Positions 1-11,390 of a DNA stretch of 64,000 nucleotides are shown here, in pieces. Positions within the stretch are counted from its first letter, which is position 1. Each line of letters opens with the position of its first letter. Position numbers and translations under genes: made by a program. The notes under the pieces are model-generated. The model saw nothing but the letters and a program-made list of their open reading frames with translations, did no database searches and had not been told where the DNA came from. The stretch is from Henckelia pumila (Eukaryota > Streptophyta > Magnoliopsida > Lamiales > Gesneriaceae): the NCBI RefSeq assembly GCF_033568475.1, contig NC_133123.1, forward strand, positions 3,906,001-3,970,000, read 5' to 3'.

Positions 1-404
1 TTCTTGAAGGTGTCACCTATGAAGGGAGTAGCGCGTTTTGGGCGGAGGGCAAGCTTAATCCGAGATATATAGGGTCATTCGAGATCTTGGAGCGAGTTGG
101 CACGTTGGCCTATCGTTTAGCTCTACCTCCAGGGCTAGCGGCAGTGCACAACGTCTTCCATGTATCCATGCTTCGGAGATATGTCTCCAACCCATCGCAT
201 GTGTTGGATTTCGAGTCTTTACAGTTGCCACCAGATCTTGTATACGAGGAGAGACCAGTGTGGATCTTGGCTAGAGAGGAGCGGAGGCTTAGGACGCGGG
301 TCATACCGATGGTCAGAGTCCAGTGGCTGAATCACTCGGAGGAGGAAGCTACTTGGGAGACCGAGGAGGATATGAGGACTCGCTACCCGGAGTTGTTCGG
401 GTAA
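1..404 (+). mobile_element. pol C-terminal remnant (chromodomain end) of the older copy
   Basis: The readable part at 87-404 ends in a chromodomain-like tail ([15 protein letters not shown]) that closes with YPELFG, as in the pol of the young copy. In Tekay/Del chromoviruses this domain at the end of integrase is thought to guide integration. It is part of a broken fossil element. Confidence 0.85.
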
Positions 405-430
405 GTACTTTAATTTCGAGGACGAAATTT

Positions 431-449
431 AATTTAAGGGGGGGAGAAT
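431..449 (+). other. Polypurine tract of the older copy
   Basis: A G-rich purine run lies directly before the LTR start at 450, the usual priming site for plus-strand DNA synthesis in LTR elements. The same tract, in opposite orientation, lies beside the 3' LTR of the young copy. Confidence 0.8.
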
Positions 450-1214
450 TGTAACACCCGGTATTTTTTTAATTTCGTAAATCCGCCTGCATAATTAGGA
501 TATTTAATTATTTAAATTTATGATTTATGGGTTAAATAATTATGTGAATTATTTATGCATGATTTAATTTATTTTTAAGCATTTAACCCATAATTAGTGA
601 TTTTTATGATTTTTAGTATTTTTATTATTTAATCGCGTAGACGGGACCGTGGACGGACGAGATGACAACTTTCTAGCCAAATTATTTTATGAGCCTTTTT
701 GGAGCCTTAAAATATTATTTTGAGTTTTATTATCTCAAAATTTTAAGTATTTAATTTTATTTAATTTTAGGGGTCATTTTTATCCAAAATTAGTCAAGAT
801 AATGACTTTTAATCACTTTTAAAAATTCCCTAAATTTTAATTTCGGGATTTTCAATAATATTTCAGATTTTTAAAGATTTCTTTTAGAGTTTTGGTTAAG
901 TTATATTTTATATATATATTATATCCTTAATTATATACTTAATTACCCTATTTTCTAATAAACCAAAACCTAACCCTATCCCTACCTCCCACGATAATTC
1001 ACTCAGCCGACACCCACCCCAACCATTCATCATCTTCTTCATCGATCTTCAGCCCTAAAACTCCATAGAAGATCGGTTTCAAGGTTCCAAGCAAGCCAAG
1101 GTCGTCCCGTCGTCCCGAAGTCCTTCCTACACGTGTTAAATCCATATCTACGGTGAAAGGCATGATCTTTTTCTTATTTTTACGCTATATCAGTATATAT
1201 ATCATGTAAGTTAT
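450..1214 (+). repeat. 3' LTR of older copy, left part
   Basis: Starts with TGTAACACCCGG at 450 and is cut at 1214 by the young insertion. The last five bases (GTTAT, 1210-1214) recur at 11391-11395, where the LTR resumes. The sequence is the inverted, slightly diverged counterpart of roughly 3160-3879. Confidence 0.9.
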
Positions 1215-1928
1215 TGAAACGACCCTAACTCTCTAATAAATAAATATGCGGAAATTTTTTTTTTTTTTTTATACTACTAAATAAATATAAGTACATATAT
1301 GCCCATACATATATGCACCAAATAAAAATACTAAAAATAAATTCATGACTAAATAAATAAACAATTTGAATACTTAAATAAAATGCATTCTTAAAAATAA
1401 TTAAACAAACTGAGTCAACCCTAGAATTTAAAATATACTGCATAAATAAAATAAATAAAAATGTGCATGCACTAAAATATTTAATAAAATATTTCAAACA
1501 CCTCAACCCAAATAAAATAATAAAATGTATCATAAGACATCAGCACGGTGACTCAGAAGCTGTCACGGTCACGGGGCTACTGCAGCACGGCTCATACATC
1601 CTCACCACCGGTAGGAGTAACCTGTTCCTCTACGTACTCACCTGCACCATATCAGTGTAGTGAGCCTAGAGGCCCAACATGCATACTAACAAGGGTTTAA
1701 AATAATTTAAATCAATTTAATACTAATACATACATATACATGAATGAGCATGCTTAAAAATTAATAACATAAATTACATAAATAAACATACATAACATAC
1801 ATAATATCATACATACATAAGTTGTTGAGCATTTATTTTCTGAACATCGAATGGTCCTATCCGTAAGTGTGACCCATAGTGCGACTGATCAGTCTAAGAA
1901 ACCATCGTACGAGGCTGGTGGCGAACCA

Positions 1929-1994
1929 CCCATACATAAATGGCAGAAAACTGCCCATACATAAATGGCAGAAACTGCCCATACATAAATGGCC
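1929..1994 (-). repeat. Three-unit minisatellite in 3' LTR
   Basis: About three copies of a 23-25-bp unit containing CCCATACATAAATGGCAG lie in tandem. The 5' LTR has the same three (9441-9506), while the older LTR has two (12501-12540). Confidence 0.85.
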
Positions 1995-2767
1995 ACACTA
2001 CTTCAATTTCCACCTAAAATATTTTATTTCGCTCAACCATAGAAATTAAATCATAGCATAAAAATTGATTTCATGAATGCATGTACTTGAATAAATTGTG
2101 TGTCCTTCATATATATTTAATTTAATTTTCTTACTAACATATAAATATTAAAATAACTTAAATGCATAAAAATATTTAAATATATAATCAGGACACATGC
2201 ACATTTTCTCATGGATGGTTCTGGACTGCTGGCCCTATACTCAAGCCCAATAACTTAAAAACTTAGCCCATTATCATATCAAAGTCTATTAAAATTATCT
2301 TAGGCCCAATAACACTGTCCCTGGCCCAATGGGCCCAAAAGCCCATTTACAGGCCCAATAAATTTCATGGGCTCCCAAGCCCATACAAATTTCTGGCCAA
2401 CTTAAAAATTTAATAAAAATTATAAAAAGCCCAAAAATAATTAACTTAACCCAAAATAATTTAATTGACACCAAAATAAATTAAATGGCACTAATTAAAT
2501 TTTTGGGAATTTAATTAGTCCATTTAATTCCTAATTAACTTAAAAACTTAAAAATTAAAATACCCGAACCCAAAATAAAATAACCCGGACCCGGACCCAC
2601 TTAACTTGACCCACATTATTTTAGACCCGACCCGGACCCCTCGACCCGACCCGGATGCCATCTGAACCCTAGAACCCGAACCCTAGCCTCCCTATGCTTC
2701 GGCCGTGTGCAGCAGCCGTTCTATGGCTGCTGCCGGCCTGCTCCGGCCGCCCCTGGCCGGAGCGCCG

Positions 2768-2796
2768 CCGCCCGGACGTAGCCCACGTCCGGGCGG
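2768..2796. repeat. Perfect 12-bp stem-loop in the LTR GC island
   Basis: CCGCCCGGACGT (2768-2779) pairs with ACGTCCGGGCGG (2785-2796) around a 5-base loop. A second hairpin with a 9-bp stem lies at 2709-2733. The 12-bp hairpin recurs at 10279-10307 in the 5' LTR and at 11698-11726 in the older LTR. Confidence 0.85.
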
Positions 2797-3879
2797 TCCC
2801 AACCTGACCCAGCCCCCAGCCCCATGCAGCCCATGGAGCCGAGGCCGAAGCCCTTTTTCCCAAACCCTTGACCTGCGCCGCCCTGCACCAACCAAGGTAA
2901 AATCCCACGGCCGAGCCCTTCTCAGCCCCAAGCCTAGCCATGGCTCGACCCTTAGGCACCCTAGGACCCCTCTGGAACCCTAGCCAACAGCCGAACCAAA
3001 CATGGAGAGGGAAAACGTGAGCTTGCAACACAAATGTCAAAACCGAGAGCAAGTAAGGAAGAAAATCGAAAAGCTTGATGTCAAAAATATAAATTCTGAT
3101 GTTACACACCCACACGCATACATATACTGATATGAGTTTAAAAAAAAAAATGAATAAAAGCATGCCTTTCACCGAAGGTAAGGATTTGACACGCGTAGAA
3201 CGGACTTCGGGACGCCGGGGCGACAATGGCTTGCTTGGAACCTTAAAGAACGAAGCCTTGGTGTTCTTGGAGCTTGGTTTCGTGAGGAAGAAAGTGGAGA
3301 TGGAGGTGACGGCTACAAGGAGGGAGAAGGGATGGATCGGCTAGGTTGTTTGATAGATTAGGGTTAATTAGGTTTAATTAGAAAAATAGGTTGAATAAAT
3401 AATTAAAAGGGTTTTAAATAAATAAAATACAACCTAAACTTTTAAATAAACATTTAGAAATCTGATAACATAAAAATAAAACTCGAAATAATAATTTAGG
3501 GGAAATTTAAAAATACTAAAAAGTCAATATTTTGACTAATTTTTGGATAAAAATGACCCCTAAAATTAAGTAAAATTAAATACTTAAAATTTTGAGATAA
3601 TAAAACTTAAAATAATATTTTAAGGCTCTAAAAAGGCTCATAAAATAATTTGGCTAGAAAGTTGTCCTCTCGTCCGTCCACGGTCCCGTCTACGCGATTA
3701 AATAATAAAAATACCAAAAATCATAAAAATCACTAATTATGGGTTAAATGCTTAAAAATAAATTTAAATCATGCATAAATACTTCACATAATTATTTAAC
3801 CCATAAATCATAAATTTAAATAATTAAATATCCTAATTATGCAGGCGGATTTAAGTAATTAAAAATACCGGGTGTTACA

Positions 3880-3898
3880 ATTCTCCCCCCCTTAAATT
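3880..3898 (-). other. Polypurine tract of young copy
   Basis: A run of G on the minus strand ends right at the 3' LTR start (3879), matching the tract next to the older copy's LTR. Confidence 0.85.
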
Positions 3899-3924
3899 GA
3901 ATTTCGTCCTCGAAATTAAAGTAC

Positions 3925-6900
3925 TTACCCGAACAACTCCGGGTAGCGAGTCCTCATATCCTCCTCGGTCTCCCAAGTAGCTTCCTCCTCCGAGTGATTC
4001 AGCCACTGGACTCTGACCATCGGTATGACCCGCGTCCTAAGCCTTCGCTCCTCTCTAGCCAAAATCCGCACTGGTCTCTCCTCGTAAACAAGATCTGGCG
4101 GCAACTGCAAGGGCTCAAAATCCAATACATGCGACGGATTGGAGACATATCTCCGAAGCATGGATACATGGAATACGTTGTGCACTGCCGCTAGCCCTGG
4201 AGGTAGAGCTAAGCGATAGGCCAACGTGCCAACTCGCTCCAAGATCTCGAATGGCCCTATGTATCTCGGATTAAGCTTGCCTCTCCGCCCAAAACGCGCG
4301 ACTCCCTTCATAGGTGACACCTTCAAGAATACGTGATCACCTACTGCAAACTCCAAATCGCGACGTCTGGCATCTGCATAACTCTTCTGCCGACTCTGTG
4401 CAGTCCTCATCCTATCTCGAATCTGTGTCACTATGTCAGCTGTCTGCTGCACAATCTCTGGACCCAACAAAATCCTCTCTCCAACCTCATCCCAATGCAC
4501 CGGAGATCTGCATCTCCTCCCATAGAGCGCTGCATATGGAGCCATACCTATAGACGACTGAAAGCTGTTGTTATAGGTAAACTCCACTAATGGCAGTCTA
4601 GTCTCCCAAGATCCTCGAAAATCGATAACACAAGCTCTCAGAAGATCCTCGAGAACCTGGATCACTCTCTCGGACTGACCGTCTGTCTGGGGATGAAATG
4701 CTGTGCTGAACAAAAGCCTAGTCCCCAAAGCTGTGTGCAGACTCTTCCAAAATGCTGAGGTGAATCTCGGATCTCTGTCTGACACAATAGACACTGGTAT
4801 GCCATGCAGTCTAACAATCTCTCTGATGTAAAGCTCTGCATACTGTGTCAAAGTGTAGTTAATCCTTACCGGCAAGAAATGAGCTGACTTGGTGAGTCTA
4901 TCCACAATCACCCAAATCGCTGTACACCCTCTGGTACTCCTCGGTAAGCCAACTACAAAGTCCATCGTAATATTCTCCCATTTCCATTCCGGAATAGGGA
5001 GAGGTCTAAGAAGTCCCGCTGGACGCTGATGCTCTGCTTTGACTTGCTGACAAGTCAAGCACTCTGACACCACTCTCCCGATGTCACTCTTCATCCCGGG
5101 CCACCAATACAATAGCTGCAAGTCTTTGTACATCTTCGTACTTCCGGGGTGAATGGAGTACGGAGATGCGTGAGCCTCTGTCAAAATCTCAGCTCGCAAC
5201 TGATCGACGTTCGGTACCCACATCCTACCACGGTATTGAACGATGCCATCCTCCACTGTATACAAGAGACTACCTCTGGCCTCATCTCTCTGTCTCCATC
5301 GCTGTAGCTCCTCATCAGTGGACTGTCCCTCTCTAATCCGATCTCTCAAAACTGGCTGCACCGTCAACACTGACAAGCTCGGTGCATGGCCACTCGGATA
5401 GCACTCCAAACCAAATCTCTGAATCTCGGTCTGTAGTGGTAACTGCACAGTCAAACATGATACCACTGACGACTTCCGACTCAAAGCATCTGCCACTACA
5501 TTAGCCTTACCCGGATGGTAGCTAATGTCACAATCATAATCCTTAACAAGCTCAAGCCATCTGCGCTGCCTCATGTTCAACTCCTTCTGGGTGAAGAAGT
5601 ACTTGAGGCTCTTGTGGTCGGTGAAAATCTTGCACTTCTCGCCGTAAAGATAGTGCCTCCAGATTTTCAACGCAAATACTACTGCTGCAAGCTCCAAATC
5701 ATGCGTCGGATAGTTCTGCTCATGAATCTTCAACTGTCGCGACGCATATGCGATAACTCTGCCACTCTGCATAAGTACTGCGCCCAACCCAAGCTTGGAC
5801 GCGTCGGTGTACACCACTAACTCCTCATGTGGCACTGTCATAGCTAACACCGGTGCTGAAGTAAGTGCATCCTTCAGCTGATCAAAGCTCCTCTGACAAT
5901 CTGGACTCCAACTATACTTCGCGTTCTTCTTGGTCAAGGAAGTCAAGAGTACTGCAATAGAGGAAAAACCCTTGATGAACTTCCTATAGTATCCTGCTAA
6001 ACCCAAGAAGCTACGAATCTCCGACGCATTCTTTGGAATCCCCCAATCTCTCACTGCCTGCACCTTGGACTGATCCACTGCAATCCCATCCCTAGAAATA
6101 ATGTGGCCTAGAAACGCCACCTGCTCCAACCAAAACTCACACTTACTGAACTTTGCAAATAGTCGATGCTCCCTCAAAGTCTGCAAGGCTGTATGCAAAT
6201 GCTGTGTATGCTCATCAATACTCCTCGAGTAGATCAATATGTCATCAATGAATACAATGACAAACTGATCTAGAAACGGCTGGAAAACACGATGCATGAG
6301 ATCCATAAAAACTGCTGGAGCATTGGTCAACCCAAAGGGCATCACCAAAAACTCATAGTGTCCATACCGTGTCCTAAAGGCAGTCTTAGACACGTCTGAA
6401 TCTCTGACCCTCAACTGATGGTAGCCAGATCGCAGATCGATCTTGGAGAATACCGAAGCTCCCTGCAACTGATCGAATAAATCCTCTATCCTCGGTAGCG
6501 GATACTTATTCTTCACTGTGACTCTGTTGAGCTCTCGGTAGTCAATGCACAATCTCATGCTGCCGTCCTTCTTCTTCACAAACAACACTGGAGCTCCCCA
6601 TGGAGAAAAGCTAGGGCGAACAAAGCCCTTCTCCAACAACTCCTGAATCTGCTCCTTCAACTCTCTCATCTCTGTAGGAGCAAGTCGATACGGTGCCTTA
6701 GAGATAGGCACAGTATCCGGCAACAACTCAATACTGAACTCCACCTCTCTCACTGGTGGAACTCCTGCAACATCGTCAGGAAAAACATCGGGATAGTCAC
6801 GTACCACATCTATATCTGATAAAGATCTGCTAGAAACATCTGAGGTAGTGACCACACTAGCAAGAAAACCCTGACATCCGTTGCGCAACAGTTTCCTCGC

Positions 6901-7263
6901 ACGAACAAATGATATCATCTGAGGAATACTGCTAGACTGAGATGCAAAGAAAGTAAACATCTCCCCTCCTGCTGGCTTCACTGTCACTGTCCTACGCCGG
7001 AAATCAATCGATGCTCCATTAACTGATAGCCAGTCCATACCCAAAATCATGTCAAACCCAGTCAATGGAAGAACCACTAGATCTGCTCGGATGGAGTGTC
7101 CCTGCAGCTCCAATGCCAGATCCCTGACGACACTAGTGGTAGTGATAATCTGACCGGATGGCATGGTAACATCGTAACCACTGTCTACAACCTCTGGTGT
7201 AATGCCTATCCGTCTGATAAAATCCCGGGAGATAAACGAATGCGTGGCTCCTGAATCTAGCAA
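3925..7263 (-). CDS. pol: pol polyprotein of young gypsy chromovirus
   Basis: An open frame of about 1112 codons. In order: aspartic protease (DSGATHSF, residues 3-10), reverse transcriptase (about 190-395, with VFIDD near 337-341), RNase H (about 480-600, starting YTDAS), the zinc-binding HHCC part of integrase (His 697 and 705, Cys 735 and 738), the integrase core (Asp 768, Asp 829, Glu 865), and a chromodomain-like tail (about 1060-1112). This order (PR-RT-RH-INT-chromodomain) is diagnostic of Ty3/Gypsy chromoviruses; the tail and large LTRs fit the Tekay/Del lineage. The residue count runs from the frame's upstream edge, not from a proven start. It belongs to the mobile element, not to the host. 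Confidence 0.93.
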   Translation of the reverse strand: MLDSGATHSFISRDFIRRIGITPEVVDSGYDVTMPSGQIITTTSVVRDLALELQGHSIRADLVVLPLTGFDMILGMDWLSVNGASIDFRRRTVTVKPAGGEMFTFFASQSSSIPQMISFVRARKLLRNGCQGFLASVVTTSDVSSRSLSDIDVVRDYPDVFPDDVAGVPPVREVEFSIELLPDTVPISKAPYRLAPTEMRELKEQIQELLEKGFVRPSFSPWGAPVLFVKKKDGSMRLCIDYRELNRVTVKNKYPLPRIEDLFDQLQGASVFSKIDLRSGYHQLRVRDSDVSKTAFRTRYGHYEFLVMPFGLTNAPAVFMDLMHRVFQPFLDQFVIVFIDDILIYSRSIDEHTQHLHTALQTLREHRLFAKFSKCEFWLEQVAFLGHIISRDGIAVDQSKVQAVRDWGIPKNASEIRSFLGLAGYYRKFIKGFSSIAVLLTSLTKKNAKYSWSPDCQRSFDQLKDALTSAPVLAMTVPHEELVVYTDASKLGLGAVLMQSGRVIAYASRQLKIHEQNYPTHDLELAAVVFALKIWRHYLYGEKCKIFTDHKSLKYFFTQKELNMRQRRWLELVKDYDCDISYHPGKANVVADALSRKSSVVSCLTVQLPLQTEIQRFGLECYPSGHAPSLSVLTVQPVLRDRIREGQSTDEELQRWRQRDEARGSLLYTVEDGIVQYRGRMWVPNVDQLRAEILTEAHASPYSIHPGSTKMYKDLQLLYWWPGMKSDIGRVVSECLTCQQVKAEHQRPAGLLRPLPIPEWKWENITMDFVVGLPRSTRGCTAIWVIVDRLTKSAHFLPVRINYTLTQYAELYIREIVRLHGIPVSIVSDRDPRFTSAFWKSLHTALGTRLLFSTAFHPQTDGQSERVIQVLEDLLRACVIDFRGSWETRLPLVEFTYNNSFQSSIGMAPYAALYGRRCRSPVHWDEVGERILLGPEIVQQTADIVTQIRDRMRTAQSRQKSYADARRRDLEFAVGDHVFLKVSPMKGVARFGRRGKLNPRYIGPFEILERVGTLAYRLALPPGLAAVHNVFHVSMLRRYVSNPSHVLDFEPLQLPPDLVYEERPVRILAREERRLRTRVIPMVRVQWLNHSEEEATWETEEDMRTRYPELFG

Positions 7264-7481
7264 CGCAAACGTGGAGTTGCCTCCAACTAGAATTCTCCCT
7301 GCACGCAGAAGATTCCCAACAATTCACACCACTATGCTCCCAAGGTTAAAACACTAAAATCCTTAGTTCTAATCACAAAGAAACAAAATTCTTATTCTAG
7401 CATGCTGATAATTAAACTCATGTAACAGGCATTCAGATATAATCGCAATTAAACAAAAGCAAAGAATTGAAAAAAAAAGTT

Positions 7482-8555
7482 CTAGGGGTTAAGTATACCG
7501 GTGATCAAGGAGGTATCTGGATCTGCCTCCTCAGCCTGCATCACATACACTCGCCCACTAACATTCTGCCTCTGCGGGCAGTTGGCAATCTGATGCCCTG
7601 GCTCCTTGCAGCGATAGCAGACTCCTGCTCCCAATAGACACTGCCCGGAATGCATCTTCTGGCACTTCGGACACACTGGATATCTCCCTGGAGTAGGGGC
7701 CCCGCCCCTAGTCTGCTGCTGTGGCTTCCCCTGAGGCCTCTGCTGATTCGGGCCCTTGGATGGCCCTGTAGACTGCTTCTTCGCAGGAGGCTGCGAAGAT
7801 GGTCGCTGATACCCAGTCTGAACAAACTGCCTCTTACCCTGTTGCTCTCTCTGGATCGCTGTCCGACCCTCCTCAGAACGCAAAGCTCGGCTGACTGCAG
7901 ACTCATATGTGAAAACGTCTGCCATGCGTACGTCATGCCTGATCTCTGCCTTCAGGCCCTCAACAAACTGTCGCAGCTTCTCCTGCGGACTCTCAGCAAT
8001 CATGGGCACAAAACGACAGCCCCTCTCAAACTGGCTCACATAATCCACCACAGATCGGTCCCCCTGACGGAGACTCATGAACTCACGGATCATGCGGCTA
8101 CGCACGTCCTCAGTAAAATACTTGGCGTAGAAGATACGCCTGAACTCAACCCACGTCAATGTCGGTAGATGGACCCCTCTAACTGCACCCTCCCACCACG
8201 AGGCTGCATCGCCTCTCATCATATATGTAGCACAGCTCACCCTGTCGGTGTCTGTGATCCCCATGTAGTCAAAGATGGACTCAAGTGAGCGAATCCATCC
8301 CTCAGCCACCAACGGATCGGTGGTCCCCAAAAACTCCTTAGGCCCCTTCTTCTGGAACCTCTCGGCGACGTCCTCCTCGTGGGACAGTCTGGGACGGGCT
8401 GCCTGCTGCTCCAGCAAGGCAGTAATACCCGCCATCATAGTGGCACTGGCCTGCTCCAGTGCTGTAATAGGGTGCTGCTGAGGTGGCGGTGGAGGTGGAG
8501 GTGGAGGTCCCCCACGTCGGTTCACTGGTCTGGGAGGCATTCTGCACCACCACAT
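7482..8555 (-). CDS. gag: gag polyprotein of young gypsy chromovirus
   Basis: A 357-codon frame starting at an ATG about 160 bp inside the primer-binding site. It has a proline-rich start, a capsid-like core region (residues about 75-250, ending in a segment on tightly regulated viral-like coat assembly in this family), a basic glutamine-rich linker, and a CCHC zinc knuckle (C-X2-C-X4-H-X4-C) at about residues 313-326. Size and order are typical for gypsy Gag, the structural protein that packages element RNA. Confidence 0.92.
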   Translation of the reverse strand: MWWCRMPPRPVNRRGGPPPPPPPPPQQHPITALEQASATMMAGITALLEQQAARPRLSHEEDVAERFQKKGPKEFLGTTDPLVAEGWIRSLESIFDYMGITDTDRVSCATYMMRGDAASWWEGAVRGVHLPTLTWVEFRRIFYAKYFTEDVRSRMIREFMSLRQGDRSVVDYVSQFERGCRFVPMIAESPQEKLRQFVEGLKAEIRHDVRMADVFTYESAVSRALRSEEGRTAIQREQQGKRQFVQTGYQRPSSQPPAKKQSTGPSKGPNQQRPQGKPQQQTRGGAPTPGRYPVCPKCQKMHSGQCLLGAGVCYRCKEPGHQIANCPQRQNVSGRVYVMQAEEADPDTSLITGILNP

Positions 8556-8712
8556 ATTTATTTACGTAAATCGCCTTGCATAACTAAGTGTTTAAAAATT
8601 AAGGCTAACTTAAATTCTAGAAATTTGAATCATACTATAAACATTAAAACTTACAGACCGGTAGCGTGGATTTCTGAGCTCGCATAGCAGTAGTGACCCC
8701 TCCAAGGACCGT

Positions 8713-8724
8713 GCTCTGATACCA
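8713..8724 (-). other. Primer-binding site for initiator tRNA-Met
   Basis: TGGTATCAGAGC on the minus strand lies two bases inside the 5' LTR end. It matches the complement of the 3' end of plant initiator tRNA-Met, the usual primer of this group. Confidence 0.92.
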
Positions 8725-8726
8725 AC

Positions 8727-11390
8727 TGAAACGACCCTAACTCTCTAATAAATAAATATGCGGAAATTTTTTTTTTTTTTTTATACTACTAAATAAATAT
8801 AAGTACATATATGCCCATACATATATGCACCAAATAAAAATACTAAAAATAAATTCATGACTAAATAAATAAACAATTTGAATACTTAAATAAAATGCAT
8901 TCTTAAAAATAATTAAACAAACTGAGTCAACCCTAGAATTTAAAATATACTGCATAAATAAAATAAATAAAAATGTGCATGCACTAAAATATTTAATAAA
9001 ATATTTCAAACACCTCAACCCAAATAAAATAATAAAATGTATCATAAGACATCAGCACGGTGACTCAGAAGCTGTCACGGTCACGGGGCTACTGCAGCAC
9101 GGCTCATACATCCTCACCACCGGTAGGAGTAACCTGTTCCTCTACGTACTCACCTGCACCATATCAGTGTAGTGAGCCTAGAGGCCCAACATGCATACTA
9201 ACAAGGGTTTAAAATAATTTAAATCAATTTAATACTAATACATACATATACATGAATGAGCATGCTTAAAAATTAATAACATAAATTACATAAATAAACA
9301 TACATAACATACATAATATCATACATACATAAGTTGTTGAGCATTTATTTTCTGAACATCGAATGGTCCTATCCGTAAGTGTGACCCATAGTGCGACTGA
9401 TCAGTCTAAGAAACCATCGTACGAGGCTGGTGGCGAACCACCCATACATAAATGGCAGAAAACTGCCCATACATAAATGGCAGAAACTGCCCATACATAA
9501 ATGGCCACACTACTTCAATTTCCACCTAAAATATTTTATTTCGCTCAACCATAGAAATTAAATCATAGCATAAAAATTGATTTCATGAATGCATGTACTT
9601 GAATAAATTGTGTGTCCTTCATATATATTTAATTTAATTTTCTTACTAACATATAAATATTAAAATAACTTAAATGCATAAAAATATTTAAATATATAAT
9701 CAGGACACATGCACATTTTCTCATGGATGGTTCTGGACTGCTGGCCCTATACTCAAGCCCAATAACTTAAAAACTTAGCCCATTATCATATCAAAGTCTA
9801 TTAAAATTATCTTAGGCCCAATAACACTGTCCCTGGCCCAATGGGCCCAAAAGCCCATTTACAGGCCCAATAAATTTCATGGGCTCCCAAGCCCATACAA
9901 ATTTCTGGCCAACTTAAAAATTTAATAAAAATTATAAAAAGCCCAAAAATAATTAACTTAACCCAAAATAATTTAATTGACACCAAAATAAATTAAATGG
10001 CACTAATTAAATTTTTGGGAATTTAATTAGTCCATTTAATTTCTAATTAACTTAAAAACTTAAAAAATAAAATACCCGAACTCAAATAAAATAACCCGGA
10101 CCCGGACCCACTTAACTTGACCCACATTATTTTAGACCCGACCCGGACCCCTCGACCCGACCCGGATGCCATCTGAACCCTAGAACCCGAACCCTAGCCT
10201 CCCTATGCTTCGGCCGTGTGCAGCAGCCGTTCTATGGCTGCTGCCGGCCTGCTCCGGCCGCCCCTGGCCGGAGCGCCGCCGCCCGGACGTAGCCCACGTC
10301 CGGGCGGTCCCAACCTGACCCAGCCCCCAGCCCCATGCAGCCCATGGAGCCGAGGCCGAAGCCCTTTTTCCCAAACCCTTGACCTGCGCCGCCCTGCACC
10401 AACCAAGGTAAAATCCCACGGCCGAGCCCTTCTCAGCCCCAAGCCTAGCCATGGCTCGACCCTTAGGCACCCTAGGACCCCTCTGGAACCCTAGCCAACA
10501 GCCGAACCAAACATGGAGAGGGAAAACGTGAGCTTGCAACACAAATGTCAAAACCGAGAGCAAGTAAGGAAGAAAATCGAAAAGCTTGATGTCAAAAATA
10601 TAAATTCTGATGTTACACACCCACACGCATACATATACTGATATGAGTTTAAAAAAAAAAATGAATAAAAGCATGCCTTTCACCGAAGGTAAGGATTTGA
10701 CACGCGTAGAACGGACTTCGGGACGCCGGGGCGACAATGGCTTGCTTGGAACCTTAAAGAACGAAGCCTTGGTGTTCTTGGAGCTTGGTTTCGTGAGGAA
10801 GAAAGTGGAGATGGAGGTGACGGCTACAAGGAGGGAGAAGGGATGGATCGGCTAGGTTGTTTGATAGATTAGGGTTAATTAGGTTTAATTAGAAAAATAG
10901 GTTGAATAAATAATTAAAAGGGTTTTAAATAAATAAAATACAACCTAAACTTTTAAATAAACATTTAGAAATCTGATAACATAAAAATAAAACTCGAAAT
11001 AATAATTTAGGGGAAATTTAAAAATACTAAAAAGTCAATATTTTGACTAATTTTTGGATAAAAATGACCCCTAAAATTAAGTAAAATTAAATACTTAAAA
11101 TTTTGAGATAATAAAACTTAAAATAATATTTTAAGGCTCTAAAAAGGCTCATAAAATAATTTGGCTAGAAAGTTGTCCTCTCGTCCGTCCACGGTCCCGT
11201 CTACGCGATTAAATAATAAAAATACCAAAAATCATAAAAATCACTAATTATGGGTTAAATGCTTAAAAATAAATTTAAATCATGCATAAATACTTCACAT
11301 AATTATTTAACCCATAAATCATAAATTTAAATAATTAAATATCCTAATTATGCAGGCGGATTTAAGTAATTAAAAATACCGGGTGTTACA
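8727..11390 (-). repeat. 5' LTR of young copy
   Basis: 2664 bp, nearly identical to 1215-3879. Its outer end TGTAACACCC is at 11390 and its inner end GTCGTTTCA at 8727. The LTR would hold the element's promoter; I could not place one with confidence in the AT-rich sequence. Confidence 0.95.

Larger units (their letters stand above)
1215..3879 (-). repeat. 3' LTR of young copy
   Basis: On the minus strand it runs from TGTAACACCC (3879 downward) to GTTAGGGTCGTTTCA (ending at 1215). It contains a GC-rich island near 2640-3000, three tandem units near 1929-1994, and an AT-rich remainder. Small open frames inside it recur identically in the other LTR and look like chance frames. Confidence 0.95.
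1215..11390 (-). mobile_element. Young, whole-looking Ty3/Gypsy Tekay/Del-like chromovirus
   Basis: A 10.18-kb minus-strand element with two nearly identical LTRs (2665 and 2664 bp), a TGGTATCAGAGC primer-binding site complementary to initiator tRNA-Met, long gag and pol frames, a polypurine tract, and a 5-bp target duplication GTTAT (1210-1214 and 11391-11395). By eye the LTRs differ at only a handful of positions. With the commonly used plant LTR rate of about 1.3e-8 per site per year this means well under 0.2 million years. Pol carries protease, reverse transcriptase, RNase H, integrase and a chromodomain-like tail. I see no obvious break in the two long frames and did not resolve how gag and pol are linked. 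Confidence 0.95.

Noticed and set aside
1225-1660. Frames of 102 and 65 codons, repeated at 8737-9172
   Set aside because: Same cause: LTR duplication. The 102-codon product is AT-driven (Phe, Ile, Leu, Tyr and a poly-Lys run).
1929-1994. CRISPR-like array
   Set aside because: The units are adjacent with no unique spacers, they lie inside an LTR, and the genome is a plant's.
2669-3344. Frames of up to 185 codons in the young LTR, repeated at 10180-10855
   Set aside because: They repeat because the LTRs are nearly identical. They overlap on both strands of a GC-rich island, have low-complexity composition and match no known family.
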